Numbered from the stretch's first letter, positions 42,125 through 51,345 are shown. The stretch: 64,000 nucleotides of DNA from an uncultured Pelagibacteraceae bacterium (GCA_902607585.1 CACLKP010000001.1:1-64000), one strand, 5' to 3'. A program made the numbers and translations. The notes: generated by a model from the letters alone, not told the origin.

Positions 42125-42740
42125 TTTTTATCTTCTTACTTAATTTTTTCGCAAATTCTAAATCTTCTTTGGTATTAATGTTAAAAAACGGGTCATAATC
42201 TTTAAATGTAAATTCCAAATTTTTTATTTTGCTTTTTTCTGTCCAGTCCTGAACTTTTCTTACTTTTTTGTTTATCAAATCGTCTTTAAGTTTGTCATAA
42301 AGATCTAAGGACCACAAACCAAAAATATTGTGTTTACGTCCATGAGAGCTTGCACAAAGTATTAAAGATTCTTTTTTTTTCGACTCTTCAATAAAACTTT
42401 TTATAATACTTTCAGGAAAAAAAGGTGTATCGCATGGAAATGTAGCAATCCAAGAACACTTGCTCAAGTTCTCTTTTGCCCATTTCATTGCCGTAAGTAT
42501 ACCAACCAATGGACCCAGTTGTCCTTCGACGCAATCTTTAACCGTTGTTAAATTGTTTTTGAAAAAAAATTCATTATCTTGATTGGTAATTATAATTATT
42601 TTTTTTAAATATTTTTTTACTTTATCTAACGTATGTTCAATAAGTTTTTTATTATTGAGTTCAAGAAAGAGTTTATCTTTACCCATTCTTTTTGATTGTC
42701 CGCCAGCGAGGATAGCTCCGAGTATATTGTGTTCGCTCAT
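42117..42740 (-). CDS. mobA: Molybdenum cofactor guanylyltransferase
   Basis: From the ATG at 42740 (MSEHNILG) the product has 207 residues; a longer reading to 42770 only adds hydrophobic residues in the divergent spacer. The nucleotidyltransferase motif L-A-G-G-Q-S-K-R-M-G-K-D-K appears at residues about 9-21, and F-P-C-D-T-P-F near 102-108 holds the metal Asp. MobA adds GMP to Mo-molybdopterin, producing the bis-MGD cofactor required by the formate dehydrogenase alpha subunit encoded opposite. Only 42 bp separate it from that divergent operon. Confidence 0.9.
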   Translation of the reverse strand: MSEHNILGAILAGGQSKRMGKDKLFLELNNKKLIEHTLDKVKKYLKKIIIITNQDNEFFFKNNLTTVKDCVEGQLGPLVGILTAMKWAKENLSKCSWIATFPCDTPFFPESIIKSFIEESKKKESLILCASSHGRKHNIFGLWSLDLYDKLKDDLINKKVRKVQDWTEKSKIKNLEFTFKDYDPFFNINTKEDLEFAKKLSKKIKNE

Positions 42741-42782
42741 AAAACAAATTATAAATGTTAAGGAAAACACAATAAAGTTTAA

Positions 42783-43193
42783 ATGATAGATAAAGAAATC
42801 ATTAGAATAGCCTCAAATACCGAAAATCACGGTGCGCTTGATAATCACACTCACTTTTCAAAGTTAAAGAATTCAATATGTGGTGATGACATGAAAATTT
42901 ACCTAATTGTTGAAAACAATAAAATTACAAATTTTAAATATGAATGTGAGTCCTGCATATATTGCCAGGCCTCAGTGAGTTTATTGTCCAGAAAAGCCAA
43001 AAATAAATTAATTGAAAAAGTAAAAAATTTTTGTCAACAAGCAAACGGTTGCTTTGATAAAAGTGTAAATTCTTTTGACAAAGAATGGAAGGATTTTGAT
43101 AAGATCATGACAAAAAATAATATGTCAAGAAAGGAATGTTTATTATTGCCTATTAATACGATGCTTGATGCACTAAGTAAAAAATCTTTATGA
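42783..43193 (+). CDS. NifU/IscU N-terminal-like scaffold protein
   Basis: The 136-residue protein resembles the U-type Fe-S scaffold: C-G-D-D near residue 33-36, a K-Y-E-C-E-S-C-I-Y-C-Q-A-S segment near 54-66, and a later Cys near 119. The spacing of C33 and the 57-63 cysteines to the A-S motif fits the NifU_N/SufU fold. It is the first gene of the formate dehydrogenase operon, where it could help assemble the many Fe-S clusters of the alpha and beta subunits. It is shorter and less canonical than IscU. Confidence 0.75.
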   Translation: MIDKEIIRIASNTENHGALDNHTHFSKLKNSICGDDMKIYLIVENNKITNFKYECESCIYCQASVSLLSRKAKNKLIEKVKNFCQQANGCFDKSVNSFDKEWKDFDKIMTKNNMSRKECLLLPINTMLDALSKKSL

Positions 43194-43699
43194 ATTTTAA
43201 AAAAATAATTTGTTGGCCTCCGTTATTGGGCGGTATCGGCGCAGCAGTCACAATTACTATTCTTGCTTATATAACCTTTCAATCTATTTTATCTGGTACT
43301 AATTATGGTCTTTGGTTAACTGCATCGTTTGGGTCGTCGGTCGTTGTTGTTTTTGGATATCCCGATAATGAATTTGCCCAACCAAAAAATGTATTATTTG
43401 GTCACCTGTTATGTGCTTTGGTGGGAATTATATTCGTAATGTTATTTAAAATTTCTCAAGATAGATCGATATTCTTTCTAACTATAGGTATAGCTGTAGG
43501 TATTTCTGTAATGCTTATGATGGCATTTAAAATTACACATCCGCCTGCAGGAGGAAATACAATTGTAGTAATGTTAACTCAAGATTCATTTCAATTTTTA
43601 ATATTTCCAATAATGGTCGGAGCAGTTACTATTATAATTGGAGGAGTGATTTACAATCATTTTATCTTAAAAAAAAAATATCCTCTGAAATGGTTATAG
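43190..43699 (+). CDS. HPP-family integral membrane protein
   Basis: The 169-residue protein has four hydrophobic segments and the motif T-H-P-P-A-G-G-N (residues about 116-123), the signature of the HPP family, together with F-G-S-S-V-V-V-V-F near 45-54. Plant HPP proteins have been reported as plastid nitrite carriers; bacterial functions are unknown. Its position in a formate dehydrogenase operon suggests transport of a small anion such as formate, an inference. It overlaps the previous gene by ATGA. Confidence 0.88.
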   Translation: MNFKKIICWPPLLGGIGAAVTITILAYITFQSILSGTNYGLWLTASFGSSVVVVFGYPDNEFAQPKNVLFGHLLCALVGIIFVMLFKISQDRSIFFLTIGIAVGISVMLMMAFKITHPPAGGNTIVVMLTQDSFQFLIFPIMVGAVTIIIGGVIYNHFILKKKYPLKWL

Positions 43700-43700
43700 C

Positions 43701-44537
43701 ATGAACTCAAAATACAAAACTGTTAAATACAAACAAAATAAACCATCCAATATCGAAGATTTGGTATCAATTGAAGAACCTCTTGAAATGGTAGTTCGTT
43801 ATAAAAAAAAAAATGAATGGATTGATAATTCTATTTCAATAACAATGCGAACACCAAAAAATGACGAAGACTTAATTGTTGGTTTATTATTCTGTGAAGG
43901 AATAGTTAATAAAATTTCAGAAATTGAAAAAGTTGAATTTTTAGGAGATAAGGTAGGAAAATTCGATTTACAAAATAAAGTTCGAGCTACCTTAAATAGT
44001 GGCGAGAATCTTGACATCAAACATCTGAGAAGAAACTTTTTAACAAACTCAAGCTGTGGGGTTTGTGGAAAAACGTCGATGGACTCTTTAGAAATTATTT
44101 GCAAAACAAAGATAAACAAAGATGTTCCGAAAATTAAAAACTCTCTGATAACTAAAATTCCTGACCTTTTAAGACAAAGTCAATCTGAATTTTCCAAAAC
44201 TGGAGGAATACATGCCAGCGCATTATTTAACAAAGAGGGTAAACCATTAGTAATCAAAGAAGATGTTGGCCGCCATAATGCTTTGGATAAAGTTATTGGT
44301 CACAGTTTAAAAAATTCTATTTTTGATACTAAAAATCAATTTATAGCTTGCTCTGGTCGTTTAAGTTTTGAATTAGTTCAAAAAACTCTTATGGCTAACA
44401 TTGGGCTTTTAATGGGAGTGGGTGCGCCAACAAGTCTTGCAATAGATCTGGCAAAACGTTTTGATATGACTTTAATTGGTTTTGTAAAATCTGATAGCTT
44501 TAATATATATTGTGGTGAAAATCGTATTTTAAAATAA
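43701..44537 (+). CDS. fdhD: Formate dehydrogenase accessory sulfurtransferase
   Basis: The 278-residue protein matches FdhD: the catalytic-loop cysteines in S-S-C-G-V-C-G-K (near residue 115-122), G-G-I-H-A-S-A-L-F near 171-179, and E-D-V-G-R-H-N-A-L-D-K near 188-198. FdhD passes sulfur from IscS to the bis-MGD cofactor, needed to activate formate dehydrogenases. It starts 1 bp after the HPP gene and is followed by the FDH subunits. Confidence 0.94.
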   Translation: MNSKYKTVKYKQNKPSNIEDLVSIEEPLEMVVRYKKKNEWIDNSISITMRTPKNDEDLIVGLLFCEGIVNKISEIEKVEFLGDKVGKFDLQNKVRATLNSGENLDIKHLRRNFLTNSSCGVCGKTSMDSLEIICKTKINKDVPKIKNSLITKIPDLLRQSQSEFSKTGGIHASALFNKEGKPLVIKEDVGRHNALDKVIGHSLKNSIFDTKNQFIACSGRLSFELVQKTLMANIGLLMGVGAPTSLAIDLAKRFDMTLIGFVKSDSFNIYCGENRILK

Positions 44538-44544
44538 ATTTATT

Positions 44545-44799
44545 ATGTCAAAAAATATAAGTAAACTTTCAGGAAGAAAAGGTCTTAAAGACAATCTCTT
44601 TAAGCGAATGATTAATACAGCGAGCAAGAGTAAAAATGGTAAAGAAATTAAACAACTCGCTGAAGAATATCATGTTGGAATGTCAACTATTCACGGAGCA
44701 GAAAGTTTTTACGAATTTTTAAGACCTGAACATAAAGAAAAAAAGCATGGATATGTAATGGAAGTGCATGTATGTGCGCAGGAACACAAGGTAAAGTAA
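44545..44799 (+). CDS. Formate dehydrogenase beta subunit, NuoE-like N-terminal part (frameshifted)
   Basis: These 84 residues form the helical N-terminus of a NuoE/FdsG-like domain: a V-G-M-S-T-I-H-G-A-E-S-F-Y-E-F segment (near 52-66) equals the H-G-V-x-T-F-Y motif of the family. The domain breaks off at V-H-V-C-A, just where the next frame supplies C-A-G-T-Q-G. Removing two bases of the GCGC at about 44777-44780, or adding one nearby, would fuse it to the following NuoF-like frame into a protein of about 555 residues, the size of fused NuoE-NuoF beta subunits such as Methylobacterium Fdh1B. Confidence 0.75.
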   Translation: MSKNISKLSGRKGLKDNLFKRMINTASKSKNGKEIKQLAEEYHVGMSTIHGAESFYEFLRPEHKEKKHGYVMEVHVCAQEHKVK

Positions 44800-46202
44800 G
44801 AAAAAAATTATCTGAAAAATTGGGTGAGGACAAAATCGGTACGATGTTTTGTTTAGGTCATTGTTATGAAACTAGTTCTTTTCACTACAATGGTCATAAT
44901 TATTCAGGAAATGATATCGATCAAATTGATGAAATTATTAAAGGTAAAAAAACTAATACAAAAAATATTAATTCAGTAAGTCATGCTACAAAAAGTATAT
45001 TAATGGGTGAAAACTTGTCTACTGTTGAAAAATTTAAAGATTTACTATCACAAATATTAAAGAAAGATAAAAAAGAAACTCTTCAAACTATAACTGAATC
45101 AAATCTTTGCGGAAGAGGTGGCGCAGGATTTCCTACTGGCATGAAATGGAATTTTTGCAGTCAACAAAAAGTAAAAAAAAAATATGTCGTTTGCAATGCC
45201 GACGAGGGTGATTCTGGTGCTTTCTCTGACAGATATCTTTTGGAAGACCAGCCATTAAAAGTATTATTTGGAATGATAGTTTGTGGTTATATTATTGGAA
45301 GTGATGAGGGCGTTCTTTACATTAGAGGTGAATATCCTAAATCTATAGAAATTATTAATCGTACAATTAACGAGCTTAAAAAATTAAATCTTTTGGGTAA
45401 AGATATTTTAGGTACTGACTTTTCTTACGACTTATATATTTGCATTGGTCAAGGCGCTTATATATGTGGAGAGGAAACTGCATTAATAGCATCTATTGAA
45501 GGAAGACGAGCTGAAGTTGATGTTAGGCCACCTTATCCAACTGTAGAAGGGCTTTATAAAAAACCGACTGTGGTAAATAATGTAGAAACTTTAGCAGCTA
45601 TACCTGGCATATTAAAACATGGTGCAAAATCTTTTTCATCTATAGGAAATGTTAAATCCGCTGGTACAAAACTTGTTTGCTTGGATAGTTTATTTAAAAA
45701 TCCTGGTGTTTATGAAATGGATATGGGAACTCCTATGAAAAAAATCATTTATGATATTGGAGGTGGATTTATTAAACCCGTAAAGGCTTTACAAGTTGGT
45801 GGGCCACTTGGTGGCGTTATTCCAATTAAAGAAGTAGAAAAGTTAAATTTAGACTTTCAAGAATTTGCGAAAGCAGGGTTTATGTTGGGTCACGGTAGTA
45901 TTGTGAGCATTCCAGAAGACTTTAATATGATTAAATATATTCATCATTTATTCAAATTTAGTGCTGAAGAATCTTGTGGAAAATGTTTTCCAGGAAGACT
46001 AGGTTCTTATCGTGGTAAAGAAATGTTTGACCAAGCGATTAATAAAACAAACAAAATTCCAATAAAACTTTTAAACGAATTGCTTATTACTATGCAAAAA
46101 GGCAGCTTATGCGCTCTTTGTGGAGCTATTCCGTTGCCTATTCAGAACATACTTAAATATTTTACCGATGAATTTAAAACTGATATAAATCAAGAAGCTT
46201 AG
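44772..46202 (+). CDS. fdsB: Formate dehydrogenase NAD-binding beta subunit (NuoF-like)
   Basis: The 476-residue reading begins with the rest of a thioredoxin-like NuoE domain (C-L-G-H-C near residue 29-33) and continues as NuoF: the NADH/FMN motifs G-R-G-G-A-G-F-P-T-G near 114 and C-N-A-D-E-G-D-S-G-A-F near 140, G-E-E-T-A-L near 238, and a C-terminal cluster region. Where NuoF has C-x2-C-x2-C, this protein has S-C-G-K-C-F-P-G, so the third Cys is Gly; the fourth Cys (C-A-L-C) is present. It transfers electrons from the molybdenum subunit to NAD. It is likely the 3' part of one fused gene. Confidence 0.85.
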   Translation: MCAGTQGKVRKKLSEKLGEDKIGTMFCLGHCYETSSFHYNGHNYSGNDIDQIDEIIKGKKTNTKNINSVSHATKSILMGENLSTVEKFKDLLSQILKKDKKETLQTITESNLCGRGGAGFPTGMKWNFCSQQKVKKKYVVCNADEGDSGAFSDRYLLEDQPLKVLFGMIVCGYIIGSDEGVLYIRGEYPKSIEIINRTINELKKLNLLGKDILGTDFSYDLYICIGQGAYICGEETALIASIEGRRAEVDVRPPYPTVEGLYKKPTVVNNVETLAAIPGILKHGAKSFSSIGNVKSAGTKLVCLDSLFKNPGVYEMDMGTPMKKIIYDIGGGFIKPVKALQVGGPLGGVIPIKEVEKLNLDFQEFAKAGFMLGHGSIVSIPEDFNMIKYIHHLFKFSAEESCGKCFPGRLGSYRGKEMFDQAINKTNKIPIKLLNELLITMQKGSLCALCGAIPLPIQNILKYFTDEFKTDINQEA

Positions 46203-46209
46203 GGGAATA

Positions 46210-49005
46210 ATGAAAAACGGAAAAAACGGATCAAACGGAAAAGATCATAAAATTGCTTATATTGATGGTGTTGCCCATCAAATTAAATCTGGCCATACAT
46301 CTGTTTTAAAATTCGTGAGAGAACACGTTGGAAAAGATAAAATTCCAAGCTTATGTGACGATCCAAATTTAGTCCCTTATGGAGCGTGTAGAGTTTGTTC
46401 TGTCGATGTTGCTCTTAAGAAAGATGGACCAACGAAAACAGTTGCTTCTTGCCATACTCCGGTAACTGAAGGTTCTTATATTTTAACTAATAATGAAGAT
46501 TTAACAAAACTAAGAAAAAATATTGTTGAACTTGTTCTTACTGACCATCCAATGACATGTTCAACTTGCGAAGTTAATAATAATTGTGAATTACAAACTG
46601 TAGCTAACGATTTAGGTATAAACGAACACCGTTATAATAAACCAAAACAAAATAAAGGAATTCCAAAAGATACTTCGCATGCATATATGCGAATGAATTT
46701 AGATAACTGTATTAATTGTGGACGTTGTGTAAGAGCTTGTGATGAAATTCAAGGTTCGTTTGTTTTAACAATGAGCGGAAGAGGTTTTGAGTCAAAAATT
46801 ACCACGGATAACAACATGTTATTTGGTGACTCGTCTTGTGTGTCTTGCGGAGCATGTGCACACACTTGTCCTACAGATGCAATATCAGATGTTTTTGCAT
46901 CTAAATCAGCAAACTATGATGAAAAGGTAAGAACAACCTGCTCTTATTGTGGAGTGGGATGTAATTTAGAAGCATCAGTAAAAGATGGTAAAGTAGTTTC
47001 TATTGATACACCAAAAGAAACAGAGGTAAATGCAGGTCATACTTGTTTAAAAGGCAGATATGCATTTGGTTTCTATGATCATGCAGACAGATTAAGAAAT
47101 CCTCTAATAAAAAGAAATGGAAAGTTTGAAAAAGCATCTTGGGATGAAGCTTATGATTATATTAAGAACAAATTAGAAAAAATAATAAAAGAAAATGGTC
47201 CTGATGCTATTGCAGGTATTTCATCTGCGAGATGCACAAACGAGGAAAATTATGTTTTTCAAAAAATGATTAGAGCTACAATAGGCACAAATAATATTGA
47301 TTGTTGTGCAAGAATTTGTCATTCACCAACCGCATGGGGTATGCAACAAACATTTGGAACGGGAGCTGCAACAAATTCAACTGAGGACATTTATTTTGCA
47401 GATTTGTTCTTAGTTATTGGTGCAAATCCTACTAATGCACATCCTGTTACCGGTTCAAAAATTAAGCAACAAGTAATGAAGGGGAAAAAACTTATAGTTT
47501 TAGATCCTATAACAACTGAACTAGCAAGAATGGCAGACTATCATATTAGATTAAGACCTGGAACTAATGTAGCAGTTCTAAATATGATGATATATTTCAT
47601 TATAGAAGCTAAATTAATTAAAGAAGATTTTATTTTAAGCAGAACAGAGGGCTTTGAAAATTTCCTTAAGGAAATTAAAAAATTAGATATCGATCAATTA
47701 GCTAAGGCTGCTGGAGTTGATAAGCAGCAAGTAAAGGAAGCTGCTATTGCTTATGCAACTGCAAAAAATTCAATGGAGTTTCACGGTCTGGGAGTTACTG
47801 AACACGAACAAGGTTCAAAAACGGTAATGTTAATTGCTGACCTTGCAATGATTACAGGAAATATTGGAAGAAGAGGTGTTGGGGTTAATCCATTAAGAGG
47901 TCAAAATAATGTTCAGGGTGCTGCTGACATGGGCTGCCAACCACATCAAGGAGCGGGTTATTTTCCAGTTGCTGATAAAAAAATTCAAGATTTTTATACT
48001 GAAAAATATGGAGTTGTTCATCCAACAAAAGCTGGTTTAAAAATTCCACAAATTTTTGATGCAGCAATAAATAGAGAGGTAAGAGCAGTATGGATTATTG
48101 GTGAAGATGTTGTTCAAACGGACCCTAATAGTGCTCACGTTGCTAAGGCAATGAATGCATTGGACTTATTAGTGGTTCAAGAAATATTTATGAGTGAAAC
48201 TGCTAAACACGCAGATGTAGTTTTGCCTGGAACAACTTTCTTAGAAAAAGATGGAACTTTCACAAACACTGAAAGAAGGGTTCAAAGAGTTAATAAAGCA
48301 GCAGAACCTCTTCCAGGAACAAAACCAGATGGTCTCATAGTCACAGAAATGATGCAAAAACTTGGCTATAATCAAAAATTATATGATGCCGACGAAGTCT
48401 TGGCCGAAATTGCTGATGTAGTTCCTTTCTTCAAAGGTATAACTCGAGAAAGACTTGGAAAATTAGGATTACAATGGCCTGTAAAAGAAGATGGAACAGA
48501 TACAAAAATTCTGCACGAAAAAGAATTTAAATTAGGAAAAGGTAGAATTAAGTATTTTGACTGGAAAGAAAGTAGTGAATTAGAGAAAAACAAAAAAGAT
48601 TTTCCATTAATACTAACTACAAGTAGAGTATTACAACACTACAATGCAGCAACAATGACGAAAAGAACTAAAAATATTAAAATTGTGGATGAAGACATTT
48701 TGTTAATTCATCCAAAAGATGCAAAAAATAGAGAGTTAAACACAGGTAATGTTGCAAGACTTTATTCAGGAAGAGGTGAAGTTTCCTTAAAAGTTGAAGT
48801 TACTGAAAAAGTTAAAGAAGGCATAGTATTTACCACTTTCCATTTCCCAGAACACATGGTCAATATGGTAACGGGTCACGGGAAAGATGAAGAAACAATG
48901 TGTGCTGAATATAAAGTATCTGCTGTCGAAGTTCAAAAAATATCAAATCAATTTAAAACAGAAGTTTCAACTGAAAAAAATCAAGCTGAAGTATTGAAAG
49001 CTTAA
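46210..49005 (+). CDS. fdsA: NAD-dependent formate dehydrogenase alpha subunit (molybdopterin)
   Basis: The 931-residue protein has, in order, a NuoG-like 2Fe-2S domain (L-C-D-D...C-R-V-C...C), the H-x3-C-x2-C-x5-C motif, two 4Fe-4S clusters (C-I-N-C-G-R-C-V-R-A-C and C-V-S-C-G-A-C), the catalytic-domain cluster C-S-Y-C-G-V-G-C and bis-MGD domains. D-C-C-A-R-I-C-H-S-P near 385 places Cys where E. coli FdhF has selenocysteine, matching Cys-type FDHs. It oxidises formate to CO2. Such an enzyme lets SAR11-like cells draw energy from C1 units made by amine demethylation. An FdsD homologue is not seen. Confidence 0.93.
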   Translation: MKNGKNGSNGKDHKIAYIDGVAHQIKSGHTSVLKFVREHVGKDKIPSLCDDPNLVPYGACRVCSVDVALKKDGPTKTVASCHTPVTEGSYILTNNEDLTKLRKNIVELVLTDHPMTCSTCEVNNNCELQTVANDLGINEHRYNKPKQNKGIPKDTSHAYMRMNLDNCINCGRCVRACDEIQGSFVLTMSGRGFESKITTDNNMLFGDSSCVSCGACAHTCPTDAISDVFASKSANYDEKVRTTCSYCGVGCNLEASVKDGKVVSIDTPKETEVNAGHTCLKGRYAFGFYDHADRLRNPLIKRNGKFEKASWDEAYDYIKNKLEKIIKENGPDAIAGISSARCTNEENYVFQKMIRATIGTNNIDCCARICHSPTAWGMQQTFGTGAATNSTEDIYFADLFLVIGANPTNAHPVTGSKIKQQVMKGKKLIVLDPITTELARMADYHIRLRPGTNVAVLNMMIYFIIEAKLIKEDFILSRTEGFENFLKEIKKLDIDQLAKAAGVDKQQVKEAAIAYATAKNSMEFHGLGVTEHEQGSKTVMLIADLAMITGNIGRRGVGVNPLRGQNNVQGAADMGCQPHQGAGYFPVADKKIQDFYTEKYGVVHPTKAGLKIPQIFDAAINREVRAVWIIGEDVVQTDPNSAHVAKAMNALDLLVVQEIFMSETAKHADVVLPGTTFLEKDGTFTNTERRVQRVNKAAEPLPGTKPDGLIVTEMMQKLGYNQKLYDADEVLAEIADVVPFFKGITRERLGKLGLQWPVKEDGTDTKILHEKEFKLGKGRIKYFDWKESSELEKNKKDFPLILTTSRVLQHYNAATMTKRTKNIKIVDEDILLIHPKDAKNRELNTGNVARLYSGRGEVSLKVEVTEKVKEGIVFTTFHFPEHMVNMVTGHGKDEETMCAEYKVSAVEVQKISNQFKTEVSTEKNQAEVLKA

Positions 49006-50109
49006 TTATAGAACATAAGGTTCTGTTCTTTTTTCTTTAGCAAAAATTCTATCCAAACTAAAACACGATAAATCTATAGTTTGGTACTTACCGGTCATAA
49101 TTAATTCCATCAAGCCTCTGCCAATTCCTGGCGCTTGCATTAACCCTCGACCAGTAAATCCTGTAGCCATAAATACATTTTCATATTTAGGGTGTTTGCC
49201 AACAATTGCGTTGTTATCTAAAGTGTTACAATCATAATATCCCGCCCAACCCCCAGTAAGTTTTAATTCTTCAAATGCTGGAATTCTGTTTGCTAAAGCT
49301 GGCCAAACCAACTCTTCAAAATCATTCCATTCGGGTTCTAAATCTGGTGCATCAAATTTAGAATTCGGAGAACCGGCAAGATACTCTTTACCCTCAGGCC
49401 TCCAGTATACTCCTGAAGGTAAGTCGCCTGTTAAAGGCATATCAGGATAATGCTTGGGGCATTTTACTCTGAACACAGTATGTTTTTGTGGTGCAACTGG
49501 AATATCATCTAGTAACTCTTTCGTCCAACACCCAGCGGCAGATACAATAGTTTTAGCTTTAATGTCACTTATTTTTTTAACATTTCCTTTTTCAAATTTT
49601 GCTCCTAATTCAGTAGCTTTATTTTTTAAAGCATTATGAAACATATGGGGATCTATCCAACCTTCAATTTTGTTATCAGTATAAGTTGCTGTCTCTAGTC
49701 CTTCTGGGTTTATCCAGCCAAAAACTTCTTTTAACTTAGTTGCCGGAATATTTTTTGTACCCGCATTACATGCTTTGTGATTTTTTAATGCCTCGTACTG
49801 TTCTTGAGCATGTTCTGGTCCAAATAGCAAAAGATAACCGTTCGGTACCAAGCTAGCAGTTGGGTTGGGATTATTTTTTGTTTTTAATGTATTGGAAATA
49901 TTAGAAATAAACTCTAAAGCAAATTTACCTAGATTAATGTTTTCTTTTTGAAAAAATTGTCTTCTAAACCCACCTAAAGATAATGGAAAAGATGCTTTTT
50001 TATAAGTAGGATCTCTTTCAATAACCCTTACCTTTCTACCTTCTTTTGATAAAAAATATGCTGTGGCTGCTCCAATAATTCCGCCACCAACAACCACTAC
50101 ATCATCCAT
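49006..50109 (-). CDS. FAD-dependent oxidoreductase (DAO/FOXRED1-like)
   Basis: The 367-residue protein is a DAO-fold flavoenzyme: V-V-V-G-G-G-I-I-G-A-A near residues 4-14, a G-G-F-R-R-Q segment near 46-51 and T-G-F-T-G-R-G-L-M-Q-A-P near 313-324 for FAD binding. Relatives oxidise amino acids such as sarcosine, glycine or D-amino acids, or act in respiratory assembly (FOXRED1). The tail-to-tail junction with the alpha subunit gene is immediate. It is downstream of tspO by 31 bp. Confidence 0.87.
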   Translation of the reverse strand: MDDVVVVGGGIIGAATAYFLSKEGRKVRVIERDPTYKKASFPLSLGGFRRQFFQKENINLGKFALEFISNISNTLKTKNNPNPTASLVPNGYLLLFGPEHAQEQYEALKNHKACNAGTKNIPATKLKEVFGWINPEGLETATYTDNKIEGWIDPHMFHNALKNKATELGAKFEKGNVKKISDIKAKTIVSAAGCWTKELLDDIPVAPQKHTVFRVKCPKHYPDMPLTGDLPSGVYWRPEGKEYLAGSPNSKFDAPDLEPEWNDFEELVWPALANRIPAFEELKLTGGWAGYYDCNTLDNNAIVGKHPKYENVFMATGFTGRGLMQAPGIGRGLMELIMTGKYQTIDLSCFSLDRIFAKEKRTEPYVL

Positions 50110-50140
50110 AAATCCCTTTTTTTGGGAAATATATCACAAC

Positions 50141-50611
50141 TTAATTAAGTATAAAAATGTAGAAATTTAAAACGAATGCATAACTTAGCCACATAAGATA
50201 GGGAGCCATCAAAAATGAACTAAGTTTATTTATTGGATAGTATAATTTAATCAACCAAATTACGAAAAAAATGATAATCGCAATTATTATTAAAGATACA
50301 AGTATTAAGTGAAGTCCGAAAAAAAATATACTCCAACTTCCATTAATAAGTAGGTGAATAAAATATATATATAGAATTTTTTCAACTCTTTTAGGATTTA
50401 TCCAAATTAACCAAATAGCAACTGACATTGATATATATAAAGTTATCCAAACTGGGGCGAAAACCCATTCAGGTGGATTAAACGATGGTTTTGCTATCAT
50501 AGAATACCAAGGCTCTTTATATAGATTAGTTACATAGCTTCCCCATGCAGAAGCTCCAAAGGCGAGAAGAGTAAATATTAATAGAGAAGTAATTTTTTTA
50601 GTTAAAGACAT
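50141..50611 (-). CDS. tspO: TspO/MBR family protein
   Basis: The 156-residue membrane protein has five hydrophobic helices and the TspO signature: K-E-P-W-Y near residue 32, K-P-S-F-N-P-P-E-W-V-F-A-P-V-W near 41-55, conserved aromatic residues and a Y...W-L-I-W sequence. Alphaproteobacterial TspO binds tetrapyrroles and affects stress and pigment regulation. It starts 5 bp after the SDR gene. Confidence 0.93.
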   Translation of the reverse strand: MSLTKKITSLLIFTLLAFGASAWGSYVTNLYKEPWYSMIAKPSFNPPEWVFAPVWITLYISMSVAIWLIWINPKRVEKILYIYFIHLLINGSWSIFFFGLHLILVSLIIIAIIIFFVIWLIKLYYPINKLSSFLMAPYLMWLSYAFVLNFYIFILN

Positions 50612-50616
50612 TTATT

Positions 50617-51333
50617 TTATGCTATTGCAGCTCGACCTCCATCTACTCCAATTATCTGTCCAGTAATCCATGAACTATCCTTTGATAAAAGAAACTTTGA
50701 TAAACTAGCTGCATCGGAACCTTCCCCTATTCTTTTTAGTGGGTGCATTTTTGCAATAGATTCTGCAATTTTAGAATTTTTAATTACAGCTTTTGCCATC
50801 TTTGACTTGGATAAACTTGGAGCTATACAATTTACCCTTATGTTAGGAGCAAGTTCAGCAGCTAAAGCAACTGTTAAACCTTCTACTCCAGATTTTGCAG
50901 ACGAAATAATGCTATGATTAATAAATCCTTTTTTAGCAGCAACTGTAGAGAATAATACAATAGACGCATTATTTCTTTTTAAATTATCTTGAAAACTTCT
51001 AATAATATCTGTTGCCGCCACTAGGTTTAAAACATAACTTGAAACAAAATCGCTGGCTTTAGTAATTTTTAAAGGCTTAATATCAATTGATCCAACGCAA
51101 TAAGCTATACCCAAAATTTCTGTATCGGATAATTCTGTTAGTAAATTTTTCGCAAAATCTATTTTTAAAACATCGCAAACAGAAAAACTATAATTGAGTT
51201 TATTTGCTAATTTTTTTAATTCTTCTTCGTTTCTTCCTATCAAATGACAATCTTTTTTTTCGTTATATAGTTGATCTGCTAAATTTGAGCCAATAGAGCC
51301 CGTAGCACCAAAAATAAGATATTTCTTACTCAT
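50617..51333 (-). CDS. Short-chain dehydrogenase/reductase
   Basis: The 238-residue SDR has G-A-T-G-S-I-G-S (residues about 8-15), a catalytic Ser in L-F-S-T-V-A near 128-133 and S-S-A-K near 143-146 instead of the normal Y-x-x-x-K. The usual catalytic Tyr is replaced by Ile or Ser (S-I-I-S-S-A-K), so this enzyme may be atypical or non-catalytic. The C-terminal G-Q-I-I-G-V-D-G-G is classical. It lies between the small membrane protein at 51346 and tspO. Confidence 0.8.
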   Translation of the reverse strand: MSKKYLIFGATGSIGSNLADQLYNEKKDCHLIGRNEEELKKLANKLNYSFSVCDVLKIDFAKNLLTELSDTEILGIAYCVGSIDIKPLKITKASDFVSSYVLNLVAATDIIRSFQDNLKRNNASIVLFSTVAAKKGFINHSIISSAKSGVEGLTVALAAELAPNIRVNCIAPSLSKSKMAKAVIKNSKIAESIAKMHPLKRIGEGSDAASLSKFLLSKDSSWITGQIIGVDGGRAAIA

Positions 51334-51345
51334 TTAAAAAATCTT

